64,000 nucleotides of DNA. It comes from Kribbella sp. VKM Ac-2568. Its GTDB lineage: Bacteria > Actinomycetota > Actinomycetes > Propionibacteriales > Kribbellaceae. Positions 21,920 to 30,967 of this stretch are shown here, piece after piece. The translations under genes and the position numbers were made by a program. Positions within the stretch are counted from its first letter, which is position 1. The number at the start of each line of letters is the position of its first letter. The DNA lies in NCBI RefSeq assembly GCF_004345365.1, contig NZ_SLVF01000007.1, positions 124,001-188,000 on the forward strand, given 5' to 3'. The notes under the pieces were generated by a model, which saw only the letters and a list, made by a program, of their open reading frames with translations, had not been told where the DNA came from and did no database searches.

Positions 21920-24574
21920 GTGACGATCTTCGAGCCCGAGCACGCGCACGACGGAACCAGGCGACCGGCCATGGGAGGAGCCCCACGGCCACCGTTGACG
22001 CTGGTCAGTCGTGAGCGGCTCCGTGCTGCACTCGACCGTGGCTCTGCGGCACCACTGACCATGCTGGTGGCACCCGCAGGCACCGGCAAAACTGTCCTGC
22101 TGTCCGACTGGGCGGCTCATCGGAGCACGTCCGGACGCTCCGTGCTGTGGGTGTCCGGCCAGGATCCGGACTCGCTGGAGGACGTCCTCAGCCAGGCGTC
22201 CGCGGCGGCGGCGCCCGAGCCTGTCGTGGTGGACGACGCTCATTTGCTCTCCGCAACGATGTTGACCACTTTGTCCACGCTGCTGAAGAAGTCACCGCAG
22301 TCGGTCCGCCTGCTGCTGGCCACCCGCTACGACCTGCCCCTGCCGCTGACCGAGCTGGAGCTGCGCGGCCTGGCGTCGACCTTGCGCTCGCGTCAACTGC
22401 GGTTCAACGATGCAGAGGCCGCCGAACTCATTCATGCGCATGATGAAAACGCCACCGCGGCAGACATCTCGCTGCTGCAGGAGAAGACAGCGGGCTGGGC
22501 CGCGGCCCTCGTGCTCGCGGCCCGGACGATCACCGTGTCGCGCGACGCCGGTACCCGGATGCTCAGTGAGCAGCCGGTGCTGGACCTGCTGCTCGGTGAA
22601 ACCTTCGCCACCCTTGACACGCGGACCCAGTCGATGCTGCTCAGCACCTTTGCTGCCAACGGGCTGACAGCGCCGCTGGCCGCCATGCTGAGCGCCGACC
22701 CCAACGCCGAGGCGCTGCTGGCGGATCTCGCCGGCAACGGGCTGCTCGTCACCGCGTACACCAACGGCGCGGACAGTGAGCCCGTCTACCGCTACCACCC
22801 ACTGCTCATCGAGCTCCTGCACCGCCGCGCCGCCGGCAGTCCCGAGGACGCCAAGGTGGTCACCGCGGCGCACCACCGCGCGGCCCTGTACTACGAGAAC
22901 CGTGGCGAAGGTTCTCTTGCCCTGCGCAACGCACTCGACGCCGGCGATCCAGGGCTGATCGACCGCGTCCTGCTCCGGTACGGGCCGGCTGTCCTCGCCA
23001 GCGGCGGCCACGAACTCGTTGCCGCAGGCTTCGAAAACCTCCCGGACGGCTATCTGGACACCCATCGGCACCTGCTCGGTGTTCGCGGCATCCTGCACCG
23101 CCGCTCGGGTGACGTCACCGGCGCGGTGATGGACACGTCCTCCGCCGACCAGGCGTCGATCAACTCGGCGTCGGAGCCCGCGACCCCGGAGGACGACGCA
23201 CTCCGGGCGGACGCGCTGACGCTCCGGCTGTGGGAGTCCCGCTACGGCTGGTACGACGTCCGCGACTCGCTCGCCCGCGCCAGGTCGCTGCTGGTGCTGG
23301 ACCGTACTCCGGACAACGGCCGGCGCCCGGCGGTGCTGGCGCCGGAGCGGTTGTCCCTGCTCCTCATCGAGCTCGCGGCGACCGAGACGTGGGTCGGCGA
23401 TCTCGACGAGGCGCTCCGCCATCTAGACGAGGCACTGGTCTCGGCCCGGATGGCCGGTCATCGCCAGCTCATCGCGGGCGGTCTGGCCCATCGCGCCGTC
23501 GTGTACTACGTGCGCGGCCAGGTGGAGAACGCCGCCGAGTCCGCGCGGGCCGCCCTCCACGAGGCCGGGGATCGCGTCCTCTTCAAGGACTACGCGGTCC
23601 GGGCGCACGTGGTACTGGGCCTGGCGGCGTTGAGCCAGCTCGACCTGGCCGCGGCGCGGCACTGGCTCGAGCAGGTGGCCGACACCGACGTGGCCGCTTC
23701 GGACACGGTGGTCGCCGGTCTGCGCGCGATCCTGCGCGCCTCGCTGCTGATCGAGAACGGCCAGCTCGACCAGGCCGGTACCGAGCTCGCCACGGAGCCG
23801 ACGGCGGCCGGCCCGCTGCCGTCGTACCTGGCGCGCGACTTCGCGCTGCTGCGGTTCTGGGTGGCCGCGCTGATCGGCGACCAGGGCGGCATGGACAAAC
23901 AGCTGCGGATCCTTTCGGAGGCCAGCTGCACCGCGGAGGCCGACCTGATCCGGGCCATCACCAGCATCACCGACGGCGATTCACAGGCAACGCTCGACGC
24001 GATGGATGCCGCACTGGCCCGCCCGGGCGTCCACCCTGTCCTGGCGGCTTCGGCGGCATCGGTCCGGACCGTACTGCTGTTGCGCCTCGGTGACGAGGAG
24101 GCCGCCGAGACCGCGCTGGTGGACATGCTGAACCAGACCGCTCCCCAGCGGACCCTGCACGCGCTCGCGCCGGCCGGGATGGAGCCTGCCTTCGTGGGCC
24201 TGTTGCGCAGACATGTCGAAGGGCCGAACGTCCATCCGTTCGCGGCGGTCGTGCTGGACAAGCTGACCGGGTACGGAGCGGAGTGGAGCAAGGCAGGAGG
24301 GGTCACTCTGCTCGGCCGGACCCGGCCCGACGGGCAGGTCTCACCGCCCCGGCGCCTCGACGCGGTCATCAACGGCGCCAAGATCCGGTTGACCGCGCGG
24401 GAGGCGGACGTGCTCGACGAGCTCGCCCTGGGCAGTTCCTACACCGAGATCGCCAACGCGCTGTTCATCACCGAGAACACCGTCAAGACCCACCTCGGGT
24501 CGCTGTACCGCAAGCTCGGCGTCGTCAGGCGGTCAGCCGCCCTCCGCGTAGCCCGCAACGCCGGCCTCACCTAG
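21920..24574 (+). CDS. MalT-like LuxR family ATP-dependent regulator
   Basis: An 884-residue regulator. The Walker A motif LVAPAGTGKTVLLSDWAAH is near residues 53-71. A Walker B-like VVVDDAHLLSA is near 110. MalT-type winged-helix and TPR-like domains follow through about residue 780. The LuxR DNA-binding domain is at the C-terminus: RLTAREADVLDELALGSSYT, then FITENTVKTHLGSLYRKLGV. The inducer is unknown. The GTG at 21920 has GGGAGGG about 8 bases upstream. By position it is the natural local regulator for the stress and salvage genes at 19.5-35 kb. Its last codons are repeated downstream. Confidence 0.85.
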   Translation: MTIFEPEHAHDGTRRPAMGGAPRPPLTLVSRERLRAALDRGSAAPLTMLVAPAGTGKTVLLSDWAAHRSTSGRSVLWVSGQDPDSLEDVLSQASAAAAPEPVVVDDAHLLSATMLTTLSTLLKKSPQSVRLLLATRYDLPLPLTELELRGLASTLRSRQLRFNDAEAAELIHAHDENATAADISLLQEKTAGWAAALVLAARTITVSRDAGTRMLSEQPVLDLLLGETFATLDTRTQSMLLSTFAANGLTAPLAAMLSADPNAEALLADLAGNGLLVTAYTNGADSEPVYRYHPLLIELLHRRAAGSPEDAKVVTAAHHRAALYYENRGEGSLALRNALDAGDPGLIDRVLLRYGPAVLASGGHELVAAGFENLPDGYLDTHRHLLGVRGILHRRSGDVTGAVMDTSSADQASINSASEPATPEDDALRADALTLRLWESRYGWYDVRDSLARARSLLVLDRTPDNGRRPAVLAPERLSLLLIELAATETWVGDLDEALRHLDEALVSARMAGHRQLIAGGLAHRAVVYYVRGQVENAAESARAALHEAGDRVLFKDYAVRAHVVLGLAALSQLDLAAARHWLEQVADTDVAASDTVVAGLRAILRASLLIENGQLDQAGTELATEPTAAGPLPSYLARDFALLRFWVAALIGDQGGMDKQLRILSEASCTAEADLIRAITSITDGDSQATLDAMDAALARPGVHPVLAASAASVRTVLLLRLGDEEAAETALVDMLNQTAPQRTLHALAPAGMEPAFVGLLRRHVEGPNVHPFAAVVLDKLTGYGAEWSKAGGVTLLGRTRPDGQVSPPRRLDAVINGAKIRLTAREADVLDELALGSSYTEIANALFITENTVKTHLGSLYRKLGVVRRSAALRVARNAGLT

Positions 24575-24625
24575 CCCGCGACTCCGGGGATCACCTGGCC
24601 CGCCAAACGCCCCTCACCTGGCCGG
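24567..24625. repeat. Three imperfect 23-24 bp repeats joining two convergent stop codons
   Basis: TCACCTAGCCCGC (24567), TCACCTGGCCCGC (24591) and TCACCTGGCCGG (24614) recur at 24 and 23 bp. The first includes the TAG of the LuxR gene and the third begins with the TGA complement of the DUF6069 gene. The whole gap between the two convergent genes is therefore repeat. Confidence 0.65.
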
Positions 24626-25093
24626 AGGACCTGGGTCGACCGGCCGGTACCGCACCGCCATCCGTGCCGCTCCGGTGAGCAGCGAGCCGATGGCGATCCC
24701 GATGACGAGGTTGATCAGCCCGGTGGCGACCTTCGACTCGGTCGACGCGTTGGTCGCCAGCGGCGCCAACGCGGCCGCCACCGTGGCCAGGGCGATGATC
24801 CAGCCGAAGAAGCGCAGTGGCCGGGGTGTCGACAGCAGCAGCAGGTGCAGCAGCCCGGTCGCCACCAGGGCGGCCAGAGCGGCGAACAGGGCGTACTTCC
24901 CCGTGTCGGCGTCGCCCCAGGTGCCCTCGCCCTCGGGGGCGAGTACGGCGACATCGAAAACGCCACGGGCCAGCAGGATGCCGACGACGGCGATGAGCGC
25001 GCAGACCACCGCGGTGGCCGCCCCGCCCGCCCACAGTCGGCCGGCGTCGATCGTCTTGGCGTTGCCTTGGGCGTAATGAGCAGTCAAGTCCAT
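24614..25093 (-). CDS. DUF6069-type membrane protein
   Basis: A 159-residue membrane protein with four hydrophobic helices: RLWAGGAATAVVCALIAVVG near 18-38, KYALFAALAALVATGLLHLL near 68, FFGWIIALATVAAALAPLAT near 95, and GLINLVIGIAIGSLLTGAAR near 122. The LLSTPRPLRFFGW loop fits DUF6069 proteins, which have no known function. At ATG 25093 the AGGAGGG runs straight into the start codon. The TTG two codons later (25087) has ideal spacing, so the true start may be 25087. Its divergent neighbour is the DUF1269 operon. Confidence 0.7.
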   Translation of the reverse strand: MDLTAHYAQGNAKTIDAGRLWAGGAATAVVCALIAVVGILLARGVFDVAVLAPEGEGTWGDADTGKYALFAALAALVATGLLHLLLLSTPRPLRFFGWIIALATVAAALAPLATNASTESKVATGLINLVIGIAIGSLLTGAARMAVRYRPVDPGPPAR

Positions 25094-25401
25094 CCCTCCT
25101 CGAACGACGACACTGCGACAGCGGCAGCCGCCCTCCGCAGACCGCGCACTCCTGAGCCTGACCGAGCGCAGCCTTCGCACCATCCCCCGCGAGGGGTGAA
25201 CTACCCAGCGCCACCGCTTGGCGGCTCCCGGACGCCGTTCTGCGGATCATCGGCCGAATCCGGCCCGGCGTACTCATCCCTGCGGGGTGAAGGAACTAGT
25301 CACCCAATTCGGATGAGGTCGGCGGGCTGACTTTTCTGATGGCATGAGGCTCACAGCGCGGAGCGGGGTGACGCGCGACCAGGCGACGGAGGAGTCCAGC
25401 A
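25094..25401. promoter_or_regulatory. Divergent promoter region with GGGGTGAA elements
   Basis: This 308-bp gap separates the DUF6069 gene and the DUF1269 operon. The block GGGGTGAA occurs at about 25193 and again at 25284. The second is the left arm of GGGTGA-9N-TCACCC (25285-25305). I see no gene here. These are candidate binding sites for the MalT-like LuxR protein or a sigma factor; the consensus is not one I recognise. Confidence 0.35.
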
Positions 25402-25884
25402 ATGACGCATCTCGTGGTTCTAGGTCTGAACAGTCGCGACGACGCCGAGCGCGTCCTCGCCCTGACCGAAGACCTGGCCAAGCAACAACTGCTGCAACGC
25501 GACGACGCGGCCTATGCCTACAAGGACGACAAGGGCAAGGTCCGCATCCACCAGACGATGAACATGACCGGGGCCGGCGCCGCCGGTGGCGCGCTGTGGG
25601 GAACCCTGATCGGACTGCTCTTCCTGAATCCGCTGGCCGGCCTCGCTGTCGGCGCGGCGACCGGTGCCGTGGCCGGCAAGCTGACCGACGTCGGCATCAG
25701 CGACGACCTGATCAAACAGGTCGGCAAGCAGTTGCAGGATGGCAAGTCGGCCGTGTTCCTGCTGGCCCGGTCGGCCACCGTGGACCGCGTGATCGATGCG
25801 CTGAAGCCGTTCAACCCCACGGTCATCCAGACCAACCTCACGAAGGAACGCGAAGAGGAACTGATCGCGGCACTGCAGTCCTGA
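25402..25884 (+). CDS. DUF1269 (glycine-zipper) membrane-associated protein
   Basis: A 160-residue protein. Residues 1-50 form a ferredoxin-like N-terminal part (LVVLGLNSRDDAERVLALTE). Residues about 56-95 are a glycine/alanine-rich hydrophobic zipper (GAGAAGGALWGTLIGLLFLN, then PLAGLAVGAATGAVAGKL). The C-terminal part ends with a charged helix. This matches DUF1269 proteins, which recur near stress genes but have no defined biochemistry. The GGAGG at 25388 supports ATG 25402. It is the first gene of a five-gene operon that continues with PepA 59 bases downstream. Confidence 0.8.
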   Translation: MTHLVVLGLNSRDDAERVLALTEDLAKQQLLQRDDAAYAYKDDKGKVRIHQTMNMTGAGAAGGALWGTLIGLLFLNPLAGLAVGAATGAVAGKLTDVGISDDLIKQVGKQLQDGKSAVFLLARSATVDRVIDALKPFNPTVIQTNLTKEREEELIAALQS

Positions 25885-25943
25885 CCCCGGCTCCGCCGGA
25901 ACGACATCCGCGCCCCCGTCGAGCTGTAGCCGGAGGAGAACTC

Positions 25944-27476
25944 GTGAACACGTCCGCTGATGACTTCGACCCGATCCCGTCCACCCGGCACCGGGTGGCG
26001 ATCAACGTCGCCTCGACGGAGCAGGCGGAGAAGGAGGCCGACGCGATCGCCGTACCGGTCGCCACCGGCGCCGAGCCGCCCGCCGCCTTCGGCACCGACT
26101 CGGCCGGCCTGGCGTCGGCGGGCTTCACCGGTGAGCGTGGCCAGACCCTTGTGCAGGCGCGCTGGGGTGACGGTCCCGTGGCGGTTGCCGTCGGCACCGG
26201 CAGCGCGGAGGAGGCCGACCTGACACTCGTCCGCGATCTGGCCGCAGAGTTCGCCCGTGCGGTCCCCTGGCACAAGCGACTCGCCGTCCAGGTCCCCTCG
26301 GCCGACCTCGGCATCTCCGCCGGCGACTTCGCCCAGGCCGTGACCGAAGGGGTGCTGCTGGCCCGCTGGCGGTTCTTCGTCGGCCAGGGCGGTGACGAGC
26401 CCACGCTCGAGTCCCTGCTGCTGGTGGCGGACGACGACGTGGCGGAGCAGGTCAGCGCGGGAGCGGAGCGGGGTCGCATCATCGCGGAGGCGTGTTCCCT
26501 GGGCCGGGATCTGTCCAACTGCCCGGCCACCACGCTGTCCGCCGTACGGATGGCCGAGGTGGCCCAGGAGGTCGGTACTGCGGCCGGCCTCCAGGTGGAG
26601 GTCTTCGACAAGGACCAGCTGATCGAGATGGGCTGCGGAGGTCTGCTGGGGGTCAACCGCGGCAGCGTGGAGCCACCCCGGATGATCCGGCTGCGGTACG
26701 AACCGGCCGACCCCACCGGCCGGGTGACGTTCGTCGGCAAGGGGATCATGTACGACTCCGGCGGCATCAGCCTCAAGCCGAGCGACGAGTCCCACGCGCA
26801 GATGAAGAACGACATGACCGGGTCGGCCGCGGTGCTCGCCTCGATGACGGCACTCGGCCGGCTCGGCTGTACGACCGCGGTGACCGGCTACCTGATGTGC
26901 ACCGACAACATGCCGTCCGGCTCCGCGATGAAGCTCGGCGACGTGCTGACGATGCGGAACGGCAAGACGGTCGAGGTGCTGAACACCGACGCCGAGGGCC
27001 GGCTGGTGATGGCCGACGCGCTGGCGCTGGCGACCGAGGAACCCGTCGACGCCATCGTCGACATCGCCACCCTGACCGGCGCGTGCCTGCGCACGTTCGG
27101 CGTCGAGATCGCCGGCGTGATGGGCAACGACTCCGGGCTGGTCGACCAGTTGAGACAGGCGGGTGATCGGGCGGACGAGCCGGTCTGGGAGTTGCCGCTG
27201 CACCGGTCCTACCGGTCGCAGCTCGACTCGTCGATCGCCGACCTGACCAACATGGGCGGCGTGAACGCCGGGTCCATCACCGCCGGGCTGTTCCTCGAGG
27301 AGTTCGTCGACGGGCATCCCTGGGCCCACGTCGACATCGCCGGAACCGCCCAGTTGCCGGCCCCGAGAACGTGGCGGAACAAGGGCGCCACCGGCTTCGG
27401 CACCAAACTGCTGATCGACTTCGCGCTCGCCTTCACCCCGCCTGCCCGGGCCACGGACCAGGCGGTGCGGTCATGA
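25944..27476 (+). CDS. pepA: Leucyl aminopeptidase, M17 family
   Basis: A 510-residue cytosolic aminopeptidase that removes N-terminal residues from peptides using two metal ions. The M17 core is intact: GKGIMYDSGGISLKPS with metal lysine and aspartate and catalytic lysine near 265-280, KNDMTGSAA, and NTDAEGRLVMADAL with metal aspartate/glutamate and catalytic arginine near 348-361. Length is standard. The GTG at 25944 has GGAGGAG at 25932. Its stop overlaps the AbgT transporter start by ATGA, so peptide cleavage and aminobenzoyl-glutamate or dipeptide transport are expressed together. Confidence 0.92.
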   Translation: MNTSADDFDPIPSTRHRVAINVASTEQAEKEADAIAVPVATGAEPPAAFGTDSAGLASAGFTGERGQTLVQARWGDGPVAVAVGTGSAEEADLTLVRDLAAEFARAVPWHKRLAVQVPSADLGISAGDFAQAVTEGVLLARWRFFVGQGGDEPTLESLLLVADDDVAEQVSAGAERGRIIAEACSLGRDLSNCPATTLSAVRMAEVAQEVGTAAGLQVEVFDKDQLIEMGCGGLLGVNRGSVEPPRMIRLRYEPADPTGRVTFVGKGIMYDSGGISLKPSDESHAQMKNDMTGSAAVLASMTALGRLGCTTAVTGYLMCTDNMPSGSAMKLGDVLTMRNGKTVEVLNTDAEGRLVMADALALATEEPVDAIVDIATLTGACLRTFGVEIAGVMGNDSGLVDQLRQAGDRADEPVWELPLHRSYRSQLDSSIADLTNMGGVNAGSITAGLFLEEFVDGHPWAHVDIAGTAQLPAPRTWRNKGATGFGTKLLIDFALAFTPPARATDQAVRS

Positions 27477-29143
27477 GCGAGGAGGCGGTCGAGTCGGAAC
27501 AGCCGGCCAAGAAGGGCGGCATGCAGCGGGTTCTCGACGGCATCGAGAAGGTCGGCAACAAGGTCCCGCACCCGGCCCTGATCTTCCTCGGGCTGATCTT
27601 CCTCGTGATCGTGTTCTCGCACATCCTCTACCTGACCGACGCGAGCGTGACCACCCAGGTCGCCGAACCCGACAGCGTCCAGGTGATTCCCGAGTACCCG
27701 GGTGGCACCAGCGTCGCCGGCAACGACGCGCCGCCCGCGCCCGCGATCCCCGACTACCACCTGGAAGAGGAGCGGATCACCGCCGAGAGCCTGCTCACCG
27801 GTGACGGCATCCGCTTCATCTTCACCACCGCGGTGCAGAACTTCAACGACTTCGGTGTCGTCGCGGTCATCCTGGTCGCCATGATCGGCGTCGGCGTGGC
27901 CGAGGAGGCCGGCCTGATCGCCGCCCTGATCCGCAAGATGGTCAAGGTCGCGCCCCGGAGTGCCATCACCTTCATCATCGTCCTGCTCGGAGGCATCTCG
28001 AGCGTGGCCTCCGACGCCGGCTACCTGGTGCTGATCCCCCTGGGCGCCGCCGCGTTCGTGTCCCTCGGACGACATCCACTGGCCGGCATCGCGGCCGCGT
28101 TCGCCGGGGTCAGCGCAGCCTTCTTCGTCAACATCCTGATCACCCCGGCGGACGGCATCATCACCGAGGTCACCAACGAGACGATCGGCCTGGTCGCCCC
28201 CGGCGTGACCCTCAACGTCACCCAGAACTTCTTCTTCAGCATCGCCTCCACCATCTTCTGCGCCGTGGTGATGACGATCATCACCGAGCGCATCCTCGAA
28301 CCTCGGCTCGGCAAGTGGGATCGGGCCGAGGGGCCCGAGGAAGCCCCGGTCGAGCACCAGGCCAGCGACGAGGAGATGGCACTGGAGTCCCGCGGCCTGC
28401 GCTTCTCCGTGTACTACCTGCTGGTCGCCGTCGCCATCGTGTCGGCCCTCACCTTCATCCCGGGGGCGCCACTGCGTAATCCCGAGACCGGCGAGATCTT
28501 CGGCACCTCACCCTTCATGAGCAGCCTGCTGTTCATCATCTCGATGCTGTTCCTGGCCGCCGGCCTGGGCTACGGCCGCGGAAGCCAGTCGCTGACCGGC
28601 AGCACGAATGTGATCAACGCGATCGTCAAGACCTTCAACGGTCTGGGCGGCCTGATCTTCCTGATGCTGCTGATCGCGCAGTTCATCGCCTACTTCAACT
28701 ACTCCAACATGTCGACGCTGGCCGCGACCGGCCTGGCCGACCTGCTCGAGCGGGCCGACATCGGGGCGCTCCCGCTGCTGATCGGCTTCATCCTGCTCGT
28801 CCTGGTGATCGATCTGATCATGCCCGGCGTGATCCCCAAGTGGGCCATCCTGGCGCCGATCTTCATCCCGCTGTTCTACCGGCTCGGCATCGCGCCGCAG
28901 ACGGTGATCGCGGCCTACCGGGTCGGCGACGGTCCGGCCAACGTGATCACCCCGCTCATGGTCTACCTGCCGTTCATCGTGCTGGTGTGCCAGAAGTACC
29001 GGAAGAAGGCCGGTATCGGCACCGTGGTGTCGATGATGCTGCCGTACACCATCCTGGTGCTGATCACCTGGACGCTGTTCTACATCGCCTGGTACCTGAT
29101 CGGGATCCCGTGGGGCCCGGACGCCCCCGTGCACCTCGGTTAG
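27473..29143 (+). CDS. AbgT family transporter
   Basis: A 556-residue integral membrane protein with about a dozen helices. Typical AbgT features include the N-terminal VEKVGNKVPHP-like segment (here IEKVGNKVPHPALIFLGLIF), FVNILITPADGIITEVTNET in the core, IMPGVIPKWAILAPIFIPLF, and YRVGDGPANVITPLMVYLPF near the end. AbgT proteins import p-aminobenzoyl-glutamate in E. coli, while YdaH and MtrF export p-aminobenzoate and sulfonamides. Direction here is unknown. ATG 27473 overlaps the PepA stop. The next gene follows after 7 bases. Confidence 0.9.
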   Translation: MSEEAVESEQPAKKGGMQRVLDGIEKVGNKVPHPALIFLGLIFLVIVFSHILYLTDASVTTQVAEPDSVQVIPEYPGGTSVAGNDAPPAPAIPDYHLEEERITAESLLTGDGIRFIFTTAVQNFNDFGVVAVILVAMIGVGVAEEAGLIAALIRKMVKVAPRSAITFIIVLLGGISSVASDAGYLVLIPLGAAAFVSLGRHPLAGIAAAFAGVSAAFFVNILITPADGIITEVTNETIGLVAPGVTLNVTQNFFFSIASTIFCAVVMTIITERILEPRLGKWDRAEGPEEAPVEHQASDEEMALESRGLRFSVYYLLVAVAIVSALTFIPGAPLRNPETGEIFGTSPFMSSLLFIISMLFLAAGLGYGRGSQSLTGSTNVINAIVKTFNGLGGLIFLMLLIAQFIAYFNYSNMSTLAATGLADLLERADIGALPLLIGFILLVLVIDLIMPGVIPKWAILAPIFIPLFYRLGIAPQTVIAAYRVGDGPANVITPLMVYLPFIVLVCQKYRKKAGIGTVVSMMLPYTILVLITWTLFYIAWYLIGIPWGPDAPVHLG

Positions 29144-29150
29144 AGGCGTC

Positions 29151-30947
29151 ATGGATGACAGCACCCTGAGCCTCATCATCCTGGGGCTCACCGTCGCCCT
29201 GTTCATCTGGAACAGACTCCCGGTGGATCTCGTCGCGGTGCTGACCGCGCTGGCGCTCTGGGCCACCGGGGTGCTCGACGCGACCCAGGTGGTGGCGGGC
29301 TTCGGGGACCCGGTCGTCATCTTCATCGCCACGCTGTTCGTGGTCAGCGAGGGCATCTACGCCACCGGCGTGACCACCTGGCTGGGCCAGACGATCGTCC
29401 AGTACGCCGGACTGAACCGCACCAGACTGCTGATCGCCATCACCGGCCTCTGCGCCGTGCTGACCGCCCTGATCACCCTGAACGGGGCGGTCGCGGCGCT
29501 GCTGCCCCTCGTCGTCATGCTCGCGGTGCGGATCGGGGAACCACCGTCGCGGATGCTGATGCCGCTGACCTTCGCCGGCAGCGCGGGATCCCTGTTGATG
29601 CTGACCGGCACCCCGGTCAACATCATCGTCTCCGAGGCGTCCCGCGAAGCCGGCGAGGGCGCGTTCGCCTTCTTCTCCTTCGCCGTGCTCGGCATCCCTC
29701 TCGTGATCGGCACGATCACGATCTCGGTGCTGCTCGGCCCGCGGCTGCTGCCGGACGCCAAGCCGGCCCACTCGACCACGGATCTGGCCCGGCACAAGCA
29801 CACGCTCGACCTGCACTACGCCCTGACCGACGGCTTCTACCGGCTGCGCGTGCGCGAACTCTCCCCGCTGCTCGGGCAACCGCTGCGGGAGATCGACCTC
29901 ACGGCGTACCCGGGGGTGGAGATCATCGGGGCACAGGACTCACAAGGGCGTCCCCGGCTGGACGGCGAGCTCGAGATCGGCGACGTGCTGGTGGTGACCG
30001 GACCGTCGGACTACGTCGGCAGCCTGACCATCGACTCCGTGCTGTCGGTCTGCATGGCGCCGACGCAGGCCGACGACCTGCTCACCCGCGAGGCCGGGAT
30101 GGCCGAGGTGGTGATCCCGCCGCGCTCCACCCTGGTCGGCGAGACGGTCTTCCCGGGCATGCACCGGGCCCACGACATCGTCATCATGGCGGTCCAGCGG
30201 ATGGGCAAGGACCGCGGCAACCAGCCGACCACCCTGGCCGAAGGCGACGCGATCCTGGTCCACGGTCCCTGGCCGGAGCTGGACGAGCTCACCAAGGACC
30301 GCAGCATCCTGATCGTCGACTCACCGGACCTGATCCGGCGGCAGGCCGTGCCCTGGGGAGCCAAGGCCTCGGTCGCGGTCGCCATCCTCGGCGCCATGGT
30401 GGTGCTGCTCGCCACCGGCGCGGTCCCGCCCGCCATCGCCGGCCTGATCGCGGCGACCGCCATGGTGCTGACCAGGGTGGTCGGAGTACAGCAGGCCTAC
30501 CGGGCGATCTCGTGGCAGGTCGTCGTGCTGATCGGGGCGCTCATCCCGCTGACCACCGCGATCCAGGCCAGCGGCGCCGCCGACCAGGTCGCCGAGATCA
30601 TCATCGACGCGGTCGGCCCGGGCCGTCCGTACCTGCTGCTGCTGGCGCTCTTCGTCCTCACCTGCACGCTCGGCCAGATCGTCAGCAACACCGCGACCGT
30701 GCTGATCGTGGCTCCGATCGCGGTCTCGGCCGCGCAGGCGACCGGGGTCTCGGTGCGCCCGGTGCTGATGCTGATCGCCGTCGCCGGAGCGGCGTCGCTG
30801 CTGACCCCGATCTCCACGCCGGCCAACATGATGATCATGAACCCGGGCGGCTACCGCTTCGGCGACTACTGGAAGCTGGGTCTGCCGGTGATGGCCTGGT
30901 GGCTTGTGGTGGCGCTGCTGGTCATCCCGCGGGTCTGGGACTTCTGA
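29151..30947 (+). CDS. SLC13-type anion permease with central TrkA-C domains
   Basis: A 598-residue permease. Helices fill residues 5-200, including ITLNGAVAALLPLVVMLAVR and MLTGTPVNIIVSEASREAGE, the latter a sodium/substrate-type hairpin. Two cytosolic RCK_C/TrkA-C-like domains span about 215-405 (LREIDLTAYPGVEIIGAQDS and RSTLVGETVFPGMHRAHDIV). A second helical half ends with LLTPISTPANMMIMNPGGYR. This is the SLC13/DASS layout for sulfate, dicarboxylates or related anions. In this operon a carboxylate such as glutamate-derived product is a reasonable guess only. It lies 7 bases after AbgT and 20 bases before glutaminase. Confidence 0.85.
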   Translation: MDDSTLSLIILGLTVALFIWNRLPVDLVAVLTALALWATGVLDATQVVAGFGDPVVIFIATLFVVSEGIYATGVTTWLGQTIVQYAGLNRTRLLIAITGLCAVLTALITLNGAVAALLPLVVMLAVRIGEPPSRMLMPLTFAGSAGSLLMLTGTPVNIIVSEASREAGEGAFAFFSFAVLGIPLVIGTITISVLLGPRLLPDAKPAHSTTDLARHKHTLDLHYALTDGFYRLRVRELSPLLGQPLREIDLTAYPGVEIIGAQDSQGRPRLDGELEIGDVLVVTGPSDYVGSLTIDSVLSVCMAPTQADDLLTREAGMAEVVIPPRSTLVGETVFPGMHRAHDIVIMAVQRMGKDRGNQPTTLAEGDAILVHGPWPELDELTKDRSILIVDSPDLIRRQAVPWGAKASVAVAILGAMVVLLATGAVPPAIAGLIAATAMVLTRVVGVQQAYRAISWQVVVLIGALIPLTTAIQASGAADQVAEIIIDAVGPGRPYLLLLALFVLTCTLGQIVSNTATVLIVAPIAVSAAQATGVSVRPVLMLIAVAGAASLLTPISTPANMMIMNPGGYRFGDYWKLGLPVMAWWLVVALLVIPRVWDF

Positions 30948-30967
30948 AGCCCCGGGAACGAGGACCG

